In this document: positions 38,095-50,350 of the stretch, piece by piece
Layout: every line of letters begins with the position of its first letter
How positions within the stretch are numbered: position 1 is the stretch's first letter
Assembly: GCF_029227915.1 (NCBI RefSeq)
Contig: NC_079888.1
Coordinates: 20,874,001 to 20,938,000 of the forward strand
Reading direction: 5' to 3'
Length of the DNA stretch: 64,000 bases
From: Hydractinia symbiolongicarpus
Taxonomy: Eukaryota > Cnidaria > Hydrozoa > Anthoathecata > Hydractiniidae
Made by a program: the position numbers and the translations under genes
Notes under the pieces: generated by a model
Databases searched by the model: none
What the model was told of the DNA's origin: nothing
What the model saw: only the letters and a program-made list of their open reading frames with translations

Positions 38095-41000
38095 TATGAA
38101 ACGATTGACTGTGGGACTTAATTGCGCTAACTTTGGACTGTGACCTGATAAATGTGATAAATGAGACAATTGGACTCCAAGAAATAACATTCTTGTTAAC
38201 TTTACGTGATTGCCGGAACTCAGCGATTACACTGGGCACTGTGGTAGCGCTTCATTTAAAAATTAAGCTAAAAGAAGTCATTTTTTTACTGCGGGACCTA
38301 TCCTAGCCGTTAGCGCGCGCTAAAGAAATAGCGACAGTTTCAAGAACTACATTTCATTGACTTTCTAACGGTGTCAGTCCGTTTGAGTTACAACGGTTGG
38401 GTCACTTATTCGTACCAACATGTATTTAGCGATATTTTTCTGATATTACTAGGTTGCATCGCTTTTAACTATGAAACGATTGACTGTGGGACTTAATTGG
38501 GCTAACTTTGGACTGTCACCTGATAAATGTGATAAAGGAGACAATTGGACTCCAAGAAAAAACATTCTTCTTAATTTGACATGATTGCCGAAACTCAGCG
38601 ACTACACTGGGCTCTGTGGTAGCGCTTTATTTAAGAATTATGATAAAAAAAGTCAATTTTTTATTGTGGGACCAATCCTAGCAATTATCGCGCGCTGAGG
38701 AAATAGCGACAGTTTCAAAAACTACATTTCATTGACTTTCTAACGGTGTCAGTCCGTTTGAGTTTCAACGGTTGTGTCACATATTCGTACCAACATGTAT
38801 TTAGCGATATTTTTTTTGATATTACTAGGTTGCATCGCTTTTAACAATGAAACGTTGACTGTGAGACTTAATTGAACTAACTTTGGACTGTGACCTGATA
38901 TTTGTGATAAATGAGACAATTGGACTACAAGGAATAACATTTTTCTGAATTTGACGTGGTTGCCGGAACTCAGCTATTACACTGAACTCTGTGGTAGCGC
39001 TTCATTTAAGAATTAAGACAAAAAAGTCATTTTTTTATTGTGGGACCAATCCTAGCAATTATCGCGCGCTGAGGAAATAGCGACAGTTTCAAAAACTACA
39101 TTTCATTGACTTTCTAACGGTGTCAGTCCGTTTGAGTTTCAAGGGTTGTGTCACATATTCGTACCAACATGTATTTAGCGATATTTTTTTGATATTACTA
39201 GGTTGCATCGCTTTTAACAATGAAACGTTGACTGTGAGACTTAATTGAACTAACTTTGGACTGTGACCGGATATTTGTGATAAATGAGACAATTGGACTC
39301 CAAGAAATAACATTCTTCTTAATTTGACGTGATTGCCGGAACTCAGCGATTACACTGGGCTCTGTTGTAGCGCTTCATTTAAGAATTAAGATAAAAAAGT
39401 CATTTTTTTATTGTGGGACCAATCCTAGTCGTTATCGCGCGCTGAAGAAATAGCGACAGTTTCAAAAACTACATTTCATTGAATTTCTAACGGTGTCAGT
39501 CCGTTTGAGTTTCAAAGGTTGTGTCACATATTCGTACCAACATGTATTTAGCGATATTTTTTTGATATTACTAGGTTGCATCGCTTTTAACAATGAAACG
39601 TTGACTGTGAGACTTAATTGAACTAACTTTGGACTGTGACCTGATATTTGTGATAAATGAGACAATTGGACTACAAGAAATAACATTTTTCTGAATTTGA
39701 CGTGGTTGCCGAAACTCAGCGGTTACACTGGGCACTGTGGTAGCGCTTCATTTAAAAATTAAGCTAAAAAAAGTCATTTTTTTATTGTGGGACCAATCCT
39801 AGCCATTATCGCGCGCTGAGGAAATAGCGACAGTTTCAAAAACTACATTTCATTGACTTTCTAACTGTGTCAGTCCGTTTGAGTTTCAACGGTTGGGTCA
39901 CATATTCGTACCAACATATATTTAGCGATATTTTTCTGATATTACTAGGTTGCATCGCTTTTAACTATGAAACGATTGACTGTGGGACTTAATTGAGCTA
40001 ACTTTGAACTGTCACCTGATAAATGTGATAAAAGAGACAATTGGAGTCCAAGAAAAAACATTCTTCTTAATTTGACATGATTGCCGAAACTTAGCGATTA
40101 CACTGGGCTCTGTGGTAGCGCTTCATTTAAGAATTATGATAAAAAAAGTCATTTTTTTATTGTGGGACCAATCCTAGCCATTATCGCGCGCTGAGGAAAT
40201 ACCGACAATTTCAAAAGCTACATTTCATTGACTTTCTAACGGTGTCAGTCCGTTGGAGTTTCAACGGTTGTGTCACGTATGCGTACCAACATGTATTTAG
40301 CGATGTTTTTTTGATATTACTAGGTTGCATCGCTTTTAACAATGAAACGTTGACTGTGGGACTTAATTGAACTAACTTTGGACTGTGACCTGATAAATGT
40401 GATAAATAAGACAATTAGACTCCAAGAAATAACATTCTTGTTAATTTGACGTGATTGCCGGAACTCAGCGGTTAAACTGGGCTCTGTGGTAGCGCTTCAT
40501 TTAAAAATTAAGCTAAAAAAAGTCATTTTTTTGCTGTGGGACCAATCCTAGCCATTATCTCGCGCTGAAGAAATAGCGGCAGTTTCAAAAACTAAATTTC
40601 ATTGACTTTCTAACGGTGTCAGTCCGTTTGAGTTACAACGGTTGGGTCACATATTCGTACCAACATGTATTTAGCGATAATTTTCTGATATTACTAGGTT
40701 GCATGGCTTTTAACAACGAAACGATTGACTGTGGGACTTAATTGCGCTAACTTTGGACTGTGACCTGATAAATGTGATAAATGAGACAATTGGACTCCAA
40801 GAAATAACATTCTTGTTAACTTTACGTGATTGCCGGAACTCAGCGATTACACTGGGCACTGTGGTAGCGCTTCATTTAAAAATTAAGCTAAAAAAAGACA
40901 TTTTTTTACTGCGGGACCTATCCTAGCCGTTAGCGCGCGCTAAAGAAATAGCGACAGTTTCAAGAACTACATTTCATTGACTTTCTAACGGTGTCAGTCC

Positions 41001-41837
41001 GTTTGAGTTACAACGGTTGGGTCACATATTCGTACCAACATGTATTTAGCGATATTTTTTTGATAATACTAGGTTGCATCGCTTTTAACTATGAAACGAT
41101 TGACTGTGGGACTTAATTGGGCTAACTTTGGACTGTCACCTGATAAATGTGATAAAGGAGACAATTGGACTCCAAGAAAAAACATTCTTCTTAATTTGAC
41201 ATGATTGCCGAAACTCAGCGACTACACTGGGCTCTGTGGTAGCGCTTCATTTAAGAATTATGATAAAAAAAGTCATTTTTTTATTGTGGGACCAATCCTA
41301 GCAATTATCGCGTGCTGAGGAAATAGCGACAGTTTCAAAAACTACATTTCATTGACTTTCTAACGGTGTCAGTCCGTTTGAGTTTCAAGGGTTGTGTCAC
41401 ATATTCGTACCAACATGTATTTAGCGATATTTTTTTGATATTACTAGGTTGCATCGCTTTTAACAATGAAACGTTGACTGTGAGACTTAATTGAACTAAC
41501 TTTGGACTGTGACCTGATATTTGTGATAAATGAGACAATTGGACTACAAGAAATAACATTTTTCTGAATTTGACGTGGTTGCCGGAACTCAGCGATTACA
41601 CTGAACTCTGTGGTAGCGCTTCATTTAAGAATTAAGACAAAAAAGTCATTTTTTTATTGTGGGACCAATCCTAGCCGTTATCGCGCCCTGAAGAAATAGC
41701 GACAATTTCAAAAACTACAGTTCATTGGCTTTCTAACGGTGTCAGTCCGTTTGAGTTACAACGGTTGGATCACATATTCGTACCAACATGTATTTAGCGA
41801 TATTTTTCTGATATTACTAGGTTGCATCGCTTTTAAC

Positions 41838-44237
41838 AATGAAACGATTGACTGTGGAACTTAATTGTGCTAACTTTGGACTGTGAACTGATAAATGTGA
41901 TAAATAAGGCAATTGGACTCCAAGAAATAACATTCTTGTTAATTTGACGTGATTGCCGGAACTCAGCGGTTACACTGGGCACTGTGGTAGCGCTTCATTT
42001 AAAAATTAAGCTAAAAAAAGTCATTTTTTTTGCTGTGGGACCAATCCTAGCCATTATCTTGCGCTGAAGAAATAGCGGCAGTTTCAAAAACTACATTTCA
42101 TTGACTTTCTAACGGGGTCAGTCCGTTTGAGTTACAACGGTTGGGTCACATATTCGTACCAACATATATTTAGCGATATTTTTCTGATATTACTAGGTTG
42201 CATCGCTTTTAACTATGAAACGATGGACTGCAGGACTTAATAGAGCTAACTTTGAACTGTCACCTGATAAATGTGATAAAAAAGACAATTGGACTCCAAG
42301 AAAAAACATTCTTCTTAATTTGACATGATTGCCGAAACTCAACGATTACACTGGGCTCTGTGGTAGCGCTTCATTTAAGAATTATGATAAAAAAATTCAT
42401 TTTTTTATTGTGGGACCAATCCTAGCCATTATCGCGCGCTGAGGAAATAGCGACAGTTTCAAAAACTACATTTCATTGACTTTCTAACGGTGTCAGTCCG
42501 TTTGAAGTTTAACGGTTGTGTCACGTATTCGTACCAACATGTATTTAGCGATATTTTTTTGATATTACTTGGTTGCATCGCTTTTAACAATGAAACGTTG
42601 ACTGTGGGACTTAATTGAACTAACTTTGGACTGTGACCTGATAAATGTGATAAATGAGACAATTGGACTCCAAGAAATAACATTCTTCTTAATTTGAGGT
42701 GATTGTCGGAACTCAGCGATTACACTGGGCTCTGTGGTAGCGCTTCATATAAGAATTAAGATAAAAAGTCATTTTTTTATTGTTGGACCAATCCTAGCCA
42801 ATATCTCGCGCTGAAGAAATAGCGGCAGTTTCAAAAACTACATTTCATTGACTTTCTAACGGTGTCAGTCCGTTTGAGATACAACGGTTGTGTCACATAT
42901 TCGTACCAACATGTATTTAGCGATATTTTTTTGATATTACTAGGTTGCATCACTTTTAACAATGAAACGTTGACTGTGGGACTTAAATGAACTAACTTTG
43001 CACTGTGACCTGATAAATGTGATAAATGAGACAATTGGACTCCAAGAAATAACATTCTTCTTAATTTGACGTGATTGCCGGAACTCAGCGATTACACTGG
43101 GCTCTGTGGTAGCGCTTCATTTAAAAATTAAGCTAAAAAAAGTCATTTTTTTATTGTTGGACCAATCCTAGCCAATATCTCGCGCTGAAGAAATAGCGGC
43201 AGTTTCAAAAACTACATTTCATTGACTTTCTAACGGTGTCAGTCCGTTTGAGATACAACGGTTGTGTCACATATTCGTACCAACATGTATTTAGCGATAT
43301 TTTTTTGATATTACTAGGTTGCATCACTTTTAACAATGAAACGATTGACTGTGGAACTTAATTGAGCTAACTTTGGACTGTGAACTGATAAATGTGATAA
43401 ATAAGGCAATTGGACTCCAAGAAATAACATTCTTGTTAATTTGACGTGATTGCCGGAACTCAGCGGTTACACTAGGCACTGTGGTAGCGCTTCATTTAAA
43501 AATTAAGCTAAAAAAAGTCATTTTTTTTGCTGTGGGACCAATCCTAGCCATTATCTTGCGCTGAAGAAATAGCGGCAGTTTCAAAAACTACATTTTATAG
43601 ACTTTCTAACGGGGTCAGTCCGTTTGAGTTACAACGGTTGGGTCACATATTCGTACCAACATATATTTAGCGATATTTTTCTGATATTACTAGGTTGCAT
43701 CGCTTTTAACTATGAATCGATTGACTGCGGGGCTTAATTGAGCTAACTTTGAACTGTAACCTGATAAATGTGATAAAAGAGACAATTGGACTCCAAGAAA
43801 AAACATTCTTCTTAATTTGACATGATTGCCGAAACTCAGCGATTACACTGGGCTCTGTGGTAGCGCTTCATTTAAGAATTATGATAAAAAAAGTCATTTT
43901 TTTATTGTGGGACCAATCCTAGCCATTATCGCGCGCTGAGGAAATAGCGACAGTTTCAAAAACTACATTTCATTGACTTTCTAACGGTGTCAGTCCGTTT
44001 GAGTTTCAACGGTTGTGTCACGTATTCGTACCAACATGTATTTAGCGATATTTTTTTGATATTACTAGGTTGCATCGCTTTTAACAATGAAACGTTGACT
44101 GTGGGACTTAACTGAACTAACTTTGGACTGTGACCTGATAAATGTGATAAATGAGACAATTGGACTCCAAGAAATAACATTCTTCTTAATTTGACGGGAT
44201 TGCCGGAACTCAGCCATTACACTGGGCTCTGTGGTAG
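41838..44237. repeat. Four-monomer period, offset 1497
   Basis: About 41838-42740 recurs at 43335-44237. Anchors 41837, 42213 and 42588 match 43334, 43710 and 44085. Shared marks are GTGGAACTTAATTG, AACTGATAAATGTG with AATAAGGCAATTGG, CATTATCTTGCGCTG and TAACGGGGTCAGTCC. Between them, monomers ending at 42960 and 43334 share GAGATACAACGG and TTGCATCACTTTTAAC, a local single-unit copy. Confidence 0.8.
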
Positions 44238-45877
44238 CGCTTCATTTAAGAATTAAGATAAAAAAGTCATTTTTTTATTGTGGGACCAAACCTAGTCGTT
44301 ATCGCGCGCTGAAGAAATAGCGACAGTTTCAAAAACTGCATTTCATTGACTTTCTAACGGTGTCAGTCCGTTTGAGTTACAACGGTTGGGTAACATATTC
44401 GTACCAACATATATTTAGCGATATTTTTCTGATATTACTAGGTTGCATCGCTTTTAACTATGAAACGATTGACTGTGGGACTTAATTGAGCTAACTTTGA
44501 ACTGTCACCTGATAAATGTGATAAATGAGACAATTGGACTCCAAGAAATAACATTCTTGTTAATTTGACGTGATTGCCGGAACTCAGCGATTACACTGGG
44601 CTCTGTGGTAGCGCTTCATTTAAAAATTAAGATTAAAAGTCATTTTTTTATTGTGGGACCAATCCTAGCCAATATCTCGCGCTGAAGAAATAGCGGCTGT
44701 TTCAAAAACTACATTTCATTGACTTTCTAACTGTGTCAGTCCGTTTGAGTTACAACGGTTGGGTCACATATTCGTACCAACATGTATTTAGCGATATTTT
44801 TTTTGATATTACTAGGTTGCATCGCTTTTAACAATGAAACGTTGGCTGTGGGACTTAATTGAACTAATTTTGGACTGTGACCTGATAAATGTGATAAATG
44901 AGACAATTGGACTCCAAGAAATAACATTTTTCTTAATTTGACATGATTGCCGAAACTCAGCGACTACACTGGGCTCTGTGGTAGCGCTTCATTTAAGAAT
45001 TATGATAAAAAAAGTCATTTTTTTATTGTGGGACCAATCCTAGCAACTATCGCGCGCTGAGGAAATAGCGACAGTTTCAGAAACTACATTTCATTGACTT
45101 TCTAACGGTGTCAGTCCGTTTGAGTTACAACGGTTGGGTCACATATTCGTACCAACATGTATTTAGCGATATTTTTCTGATATTACTAGGTTGCATCGCT
45201 TTTAACAATGAAACGATTGACTGTGGAACTTAATTGAGCTAACTTTGGACTGTGAACTGATAAATGTGATAAATAAGGCAATTGGACTCCAAGAAATAAC
45301 ATTCTTGTTAATTTGACGTGATTGCCGGAACTCAGCGGTTACACTGGGCACTGTGGTAGCGCTTCATTTAAAAATTAGGCTAAAAAAAGTCATTTTTTTG
45401 CTGTGGGACCAATCCTAGCCATTATCTCGCGCTGAAGAAATAGCGGCAGTTTCAAAAACTACATTTCATTGACTTTCTAACGGGGTCAGTCCGTTTGGGT
45501 TACAACGGTTGGGTCACATATTCGTACCAACATATATTTAGCGATATTTTTCTGATATTACTAGGTTGCATCGCTTTTAACTATGAAACGATTGACTATG
45601 GGACTTAATTGAGCTAACTTTGAACTGTCACCTGATAAATGTGATAAAAGAGACAATTGGACTCCAAGAAAAAACATTCTTCTTAATTTGACATGATTGC
45701 CGAAACTCAGCGATTACACTGGGCTCTGTGGTAGCGCTTCATTTAAGAATTATGATAAAAAAATTCATTTTTTTATTGTGGGACCAATCCTAGCCATTAT
45801 CGCGCGCTGAGGAAATAGCGACAGTTTCAAAAACTACATTTCATTGACTTTCTAACGGTGTCAGTCCGTTTGAGTTT

Positions 45878-48877
45878 CAACGGTTGTGTCACGTATTCGT
45901 ACCAACATGTATTTAGCGATATTTTTCTGATATTACTAGGTTGCATCGCTTTTAACTATGAAACGATTGACTATGGGACTTAATTGAGCTAACTTTGAAC
46001 TGTCACCTGATAAATGTGATAAAAGAGACAATTGGACTCCAAGAAAAAACATTCTTCTTAGTTTGACATGATTGTCGAAACTCAGCGATTACACTGGGCT
46101 CTGTGGTAGCACTTCACTTAAGAATTATGATAAAAAAAGTCATTTTTTTATTGTGGGACCAATCCTAGCCATTATCGCGCGCTGAGGAAATAGCGACAGT
46201 TTCAAAAACTACATTTCATTGACTTTCTAACGGTGTCAGTCCGTTTGAGTTTCAACGGTTGTGTCACGTATTCGTACCAACATGTATTTAGCGATATTTT
46301 TTTGATATTACTAGGTTGCATCGCTTTTAACAATGAAACGTTGACTGTGGGACTTAATAAAACTAACTTTGGACTGTGACCTGATAAATGTGATAAATGA
46401 GACAATTGGACTCCAAGAAATAACATTCTTCTTAATTTGATGTGATTGCCGGAACTCAGCGATTACACTGGGGTCTGTGGTAGCGCTTCATTTAAGAATT
46501 AAGATAAAAAGTCATTTTTTTATTGTGGGACCAATCCTAGCCAATATCTCGCGCTGAAGAAATAGCGGCAGTTTCAAAAACTACATTTCATTGACTTTCT
46601 AACGGTGTCAGTCCGTTTGAGTTACAACGGTTGTGTCACATATTCGTACCAACATGTATTTAGCGATATTTTTTTGATATTACTAGGTTGCATCGCTTTT
46701 AACAATGAAACGTTGACTGTGGGACTTAAATGAACTAACTTTGGACTGTGACCTGATAAATGTAATAAATGAAACAATTGGACTCCAAGAAATAACATTC
46801 TTCTTAATTTGACGTGATTGCCGGAACTCAGCCATTACACTGGGCTCTGTGGTAGCGCTTCATGTAAGAATTAAGATAGATAAGTCATTTTTTTATTGTG
46901 GGACTAATCCTAGCCGTTGTCGCGCGCTGAAGAAATAGCGACAGTTTCAAACACTGCATTTCATTGACTTTCTAACGGTGTCAGTCCGTTTGAGTTACAA
47001 CGGTTGGGTAACATATTCGTACCAACATATATTTAGCGATATTTTTCTGATATTACTAGGTTGCATCGCTTTTAACTATGAAACGATTGACTGTGGGACT
47101 TAATTGAGCTAACTTTGAACTGTCACCTGATAAATGTGACAAATGAGACAATTGGACTCCAAGAAATAACATTCTTCTTAATTTGACGTGATTGCCGGAA
47201 CTCAGCGATTACACTGGGCTCTGTGCTAGCGCTTCATTTAAGAATTGAGATAAAAAGTCATTTTTTCATTGTGGGACCAATCCTAGCCAATATCTCGCGC
47301 TGAAGAAATAGCGGCAGTTTCAAAAACTACATATCATTGACTTTCTAACGGTGTCAGTCCGTTTGAGTTACAACGGTTGTGTCACGTATTCGTACCAACA
47401 TGTATTTAGCGATATTTTTCTGATATTACTAGGTTGCATCGCTTTTAACTATGAAACGATTGACTATGGGACTTAATTGAGCTAACTTTGAACTGTCACC
47501 TGATAAATGTGATAAAAGAGACAATTGGACTCCAAGAAAAAACATTCTTCTTAGTTTGACATGATTGCCGAAACTCAGCGATTACACTGGGCTCTGTGGT
47601 AGCGCTTCACTTAAGAATTATGATAAAAAAAGTCATTTTTTTATTGTGGGACCAATCCTAGCCATTATCGCGCGCTGAGGAAATAGCGACAGTTTCAAAA
47701 ACTACATTTCATTGACTTTCTAACGGTGTCAGTCCGTTTGAGTTTCAACGGTTGTGTCACGTATTCGTACCAACATGAATTTAGCGATATTTTTTTGATA
47801 TTGCTAGGTTGCATCGCTTTTAACAATGAAACGTTGACTGTGGGACTTAATTAAACTAACTTTGGACTGTGACCTGATAAATGTGATAAATGAGACAATT
47901 GGACTCCAAGAAATAACATTCTTCTTAATTTGATGTGATTGCCGGAACTCAGCGATTACACTGGGGTCTGTGGTAGCGCTTCATTTAAGAATTAAGATAA
48001 AAAGTCATTTTTTTATTGTGGGACCAATCCTAGCCAATATCTCGCGCTGAAGAAATAGCGGCAGTTTCAAAAACTACATTTCATTGACTTTCTAACGGTG
48101 TCAGTCCGTTTGAGTTACAACGGTTGTGTCACATATTCGTACCAACATGTATTTAGCGATATTTTTTTGATATTACTAGGTTGCATCGCTTTTAACAATG
48201 AAACGTTGACTGTGGGACTTAAATGAACTAACTTTGGACTGTGACCTGATAAATGTAATAAATGAGACAATTGGACTCCAAGAAATAACATTCTTCTTAA
48301 TTTGACGTGATTGCCGGAACTCAGCCATTACACTGGGCTCTGTGGTAGCGCTTCATTTAAGAATTAAGATAAAAAAGTCATTTTTTTATTGTGTGACTAA
48401 TCCTAGCCGTTATCGCGCGCTGAAGAAATAGCGACAGTTTCAAACACTGCATTTCATTGACTTTCTAACGGTGTCAGTCCGTTTGAGTTACAACGGTTGG
48501 GTAACATATTCGTACAAACATATATTTAGCGATATTTTTCTGATATTACTAGGTTGCATCGCTTTTAACTATGAAACGATTGACTGTGGGACTTAATTGA
48601 GCTAACTTTGAACTGTCACCTGATAAATGTGATAAATGAGACAATTGGACTCCAAGAAATAACATTCTTCTTAATTTGACGTGATTGCCGGAACTCAGCG
48701 ATTACACTGGGCTCTGTGGTAGCGCTTCATTTAAGAATTGAGATAAAAAGTCATTTTTTCATTGTGGGACCAATCCTAGCCAATATCTCGCGCTGAAGAA
48801 ATAGCGGCAGTTTCAAAAACTACATATCATTGACTTTCTAACGGTGTCAGTCCGTTTGAGTTACAACGGTTGTGTCA
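45878..48877. repeat. Four-monomer higher-order repeat, two copies of 1493 bp
   Basis: Two adjacent copies, 45878-47370 and 47371-48863, continue slightly further. Anchors 45956, 46331, 46703 and 47076 match 47449, 47824, 48196 and 48569, each at exactly 1493. Shared marks are CTTAGTTTGACATGATTG, CACTGGGGTCTGTGG, CTTAAATGAACTAAC, TGTAATAAATGA, CAAACACTGCATTTC and TCATTTTTTCATTGTGGG. This is the clearest regular higher-order repeat in the window and the one next to the insertion. Confidence 0.88.
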
Positions 48878-49187
48878 CATATTCGTACCAACATGTATTT
48901 AGCGATATTTTTTTGATATTACTAGTTTGCATCGCTTTTAACAATGAATATTGACTGTGGGACTTAAATGAACTAACTTTGGACTGTGACCTGATAAATG
49001 TGATAAATGAGACAATTGGACTCCAAGAAATAACATTCTTCTTAATTTGACGTGATTGCCGGAACTCAGCCATTACACTGGGCTCTGTGGTAGCGTTTCA
49101 TTTAAGAATTAAGATAAAAAGTCATTTTTTTATTGTGGGACCAATCCTAGCCAATATCTCGCGCTGAAGAAATAGCGGCAGTTTCAA

Positions 49188-49212
49188 CTAGTATAGAAAG
49201 TGTTGCGGAGAG
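49188..49212 (-). other. Candidate element 3' end: CTAG terminus and internal inverted repeat
   Basis: On the minus strand this reads CTCTCCGCAA, then 15 bases ending in CTATACTAG, then satellite starting TTGAAAC. CTAG fits the CTRR-type end of rolling-circle elements. The inverted repeat TTGCGGAGAG (49203-49212, plus strand) matches 10 of 10 with 52374-52383. Confidence 0.6.
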
Positions 49213-49540
49213 GTTGCCAAGGCAAAGGCATTAGGCACGGCAAAGGCACGGCAAAGGCAGCCAAGGAAAGAGGAAGAGGAATCAGCAAGGCAGGGGTAGG
49301 CGAGGCATGGGAGGCACAGGCAAGGGCATAGTAGGCAGGCACCAGAAAAGGCATGGGAAGGGTAGGCAAAGGCATTAAGCACAACAAGAAAAGGGCATGG
49401 CAATGCACGGCAAAGCAGGCAAGGAAACAGGAAGAGGAATCAGCAAGGCAGGGGTAGGCAAGGCCATAGAAGGCAGGCAACAGAAAAGGCATAGGAAGGG
49501 TAGGCAAGGGGACGGCAAGGCAGGGGCAGGCACGTTAATA
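49213..49540. repeat. G/A-rich minisatellite, two imperfect units
   Basis: The plus strand is almost pyrimidine-poor and built from variants of AGGCA/GGCAAGG. A unit containing AGGAAGAGGAATCAGCAAGG begins at 49271 and again at 49429 (offset 158). AGAAAAGGCAT at 49344 recurs at 49482 (offset 138), so the second unit has lost about 20 bases. A small TTGCC-AA-GGCAA hairpin opens the region (49214-49225). The strong strand bias keeps several frames free of stops on both strands, but the predicted peptides are low-complexity Pro/Leu/Ala or Gly/Lys strings with no domain. Tandem repeats inside rolling-circle elements are common in invertebrates. Confidence 0.85.
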
Positions 49541-49666
49541 GAAACTCTCTCCCCCTACAACTCAAAGATATACTCAATGTAAAGTATTACATTTATATAA
49601 GGTCAATATACAGTGAATCATCTTAGCAGAATTATGTGCCAGTTTAATACAACCTGGTTGTTGTAG
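49541..49666. other. AT-rich spacer, nothing recognised
   Basis: A short unique stretch between the minisatellite and the first tRNA-like repeat. I see no coding frame or repeat in it apart from a possible extension of the downstream repeat (AACCTGGTTGTTG near 49650). Confidence 0.5.
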
Positions 49667-49830
49667 GTGCAAGATAATTATGATTTTCCTAGCCCTGTCC
49701 AGAATTTGAACCTGGATCTCTCATTTGCATGAGTGTCATAGCCATGAGACCAACAGGGCATGAATATACATATATAAAAAAACTTTACATGTGCATCTTA
49801 TATATGCTCACATAGTCTTTTTAGAGAAAA
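49667..49830 (-). repeat. tRNA-derived SINE-like repeat, copy 1
   Basis: The core at 49692-49759 (68 bases) reads as a tRNA-like sequence on the minus strand. It starts GCCCTGT and ends ACAGGGC (seven paired bases), has a D-arm GTC...GAC with GG in the loop and a box-A-like TGGTCTCATGGC, and a T-arm CCAGG-TTCAAAT-TCTGG overlapping box B. The anticodon arm is about four bases too short, so it is not a normal tRNA gene. Homology with the copy near 50.27 kb extends beyond the core on both sides (GTGCAA...ATAATTA and ATGAAT...CATATATA). That extension is why I call it an interspersed repeat, probably a SINE relic transcribed by RNA polymerase III in its active form. Confidence 0.7.
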
Positions 49831-49924
49831 AACAGAGAAAAACACAATGAACTAAGAAATATAAAAGGAATACAGATATAGTTGATAGTTTTGTTCTCAA
49901 CTTTTTTCAACTGGCTCTAATTTT

Positions 49925-50115
49925 GTTATTATTCAGCCAGAGGTCGACTTGCGAAGGTTCTAACTCGACCTGCGAGACAAGGGTATCCAAGTTTTTATGG
50001 GATGAAATAATTAGTGTATTATCTGCATATGGGTGGTGGTGGTTTGAATTGATGACAGTTTTAAAGTCATCAATATACAAAAGAAAAAGCAGGGGCCCAA
50101 CACAGATCCCTGAGG
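49925..50115 (-). pseudogene. LINE (non-LTR) reverse-transcriptase fragment, broken
   Basis: On the minus strand, 50115 downwards encodes PQGSVLGP, the motif before the catalytic core of non-LTR reverse transcriptases. A one-base shift then leads into LLFLLYIDD and about 30 codons on a YADN motif followed by about 30 more residues resembling the segment after the active site, ending near a WLNN motif. The family normally has two aspartates (YADD or FADD); here the second is Asn. The frameshift, the altered catalytic residue and the length of under 65 residues (a full LINE polymerase is many hundreds) show a dead fragment. The plus-strand frame across the same bases is its antisense shadow. 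The clade cannot be assigned. It lies between the two SINE-like copies. Confidence 0.75.
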
Positions 50116-50127
50116 CAAAGGTAAAAA

Positions 50128-50200
50128 GTCAGGGTAAAAATCATAATATATATATATACATCATAGTATACGGTATATAATATCCTTAATACTGCAATAT
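50128..50200. repeat. TA-rich microsatellite
   Basis: ATATATATATATACATC and related TA/CA runs from about 50145, continuing as GTATACGGTATATAATATC. Low complexity, no gene. Confidence 0.75.
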
Positions 50201-50205
50201 ATAGC

Positions 50206-50350
50206 TATATGTGCAACATAATTAATGTTTTTCCTAGCCCTGTCCAGGATTCGAACTTAGATCTCTCATTTATAAAAGTGTCATAGCCATTAGACCAACA
50301 GGGCATGAATGCATATATACTTTTATAGTTGCACATTATAGCCACACATG
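50206..50350 (-). repeat. tRNA-derived SINE-like repeat, copy 2
   Basis: Core at 50237-50304, again 68 bases with the same GCCCTGT/ACAGGGC acceptor pairing, GTC/GAC D-arm and short anticodon arm. The T-arm has one mismatch, and box B reads GTTCGAATCC. About 545 bases from copy 1 and in the same orientation. Differences cluster in the anticodon-arm region (TTTTATAAATGAG here against TCATGCAAATGAG), so the copies are not a recent local duplication. Confidence 0.7.

Larger units (their letters stand above)
1..49187. repeat. Left satellite array, ~373-bp monomer, ~132 copies
   Basis: Head-to-tail tandem repeats in one orientation, seen directly. The anchor ending TTGCATCGCTTTTAAC recurs at 360, 735, 1109, 1482, 1856 and so on to 48942, with steps usually of 371-376 bases. 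Each monomer runs through the same landmarks: TGTGGGACTTAATTGA, a TGATAAATGTGATAAA-type stretch, CTCAGCGATTACACTG, an A-run/GTCA/T-run dyad, TCGCGCGCTGA, a TTCGTACCAACATG box, then the anchor. Monomers differ by substitutions, by single-base indels in homopolymers and by three recurrent deletions. Long uniform arrays of this size are typical of centromeric, pericentromeric or subtelomeric heterochromatin in animals and plants; which location applies here is not shown. No gene is present. The array runs off the start of the window and is cut at 49187 by an insertion. Confidence 0.98.

Noticed and set aside
1-49187. CRISPR array
   Set aside because: The period is about 373 bases with no short repeat/unique spacer alternation; the whole unit is conserved.
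49185-49187. CAA target-site duplication around the insert (also 52381-52383)
   Set aside because: Possible, but the zero-duplication TT reading places the inverted repeat exactly at the terminus and explains the asymmetry. The A-run makes the two hard to separate, so I kept it only as an alternative.
49184-49507. 107-codon minus-strand frame over the G/A-rich minisatellite, plus overlapping frames on both strands
   Set aside because: It is low-complexity Pro/Leu/Ala/Cys sequence produced by a repetitive, strand-biased tract. Several frames are open at once, as expected from base composition alone.
49692-49759. Functional tRNA gene
   Set aside because: The acceptor and T-arms pair well, but the anticodon arm is about four bases short. 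A second copy with the same defect and shared flanks indicates an interspersed repeat.
49923-50180. 85-codon plus-strand frame
   Set aside because: It is the antisense of the reverse-transcriptase fragment, whose recognisable motifs are on the minus strand.
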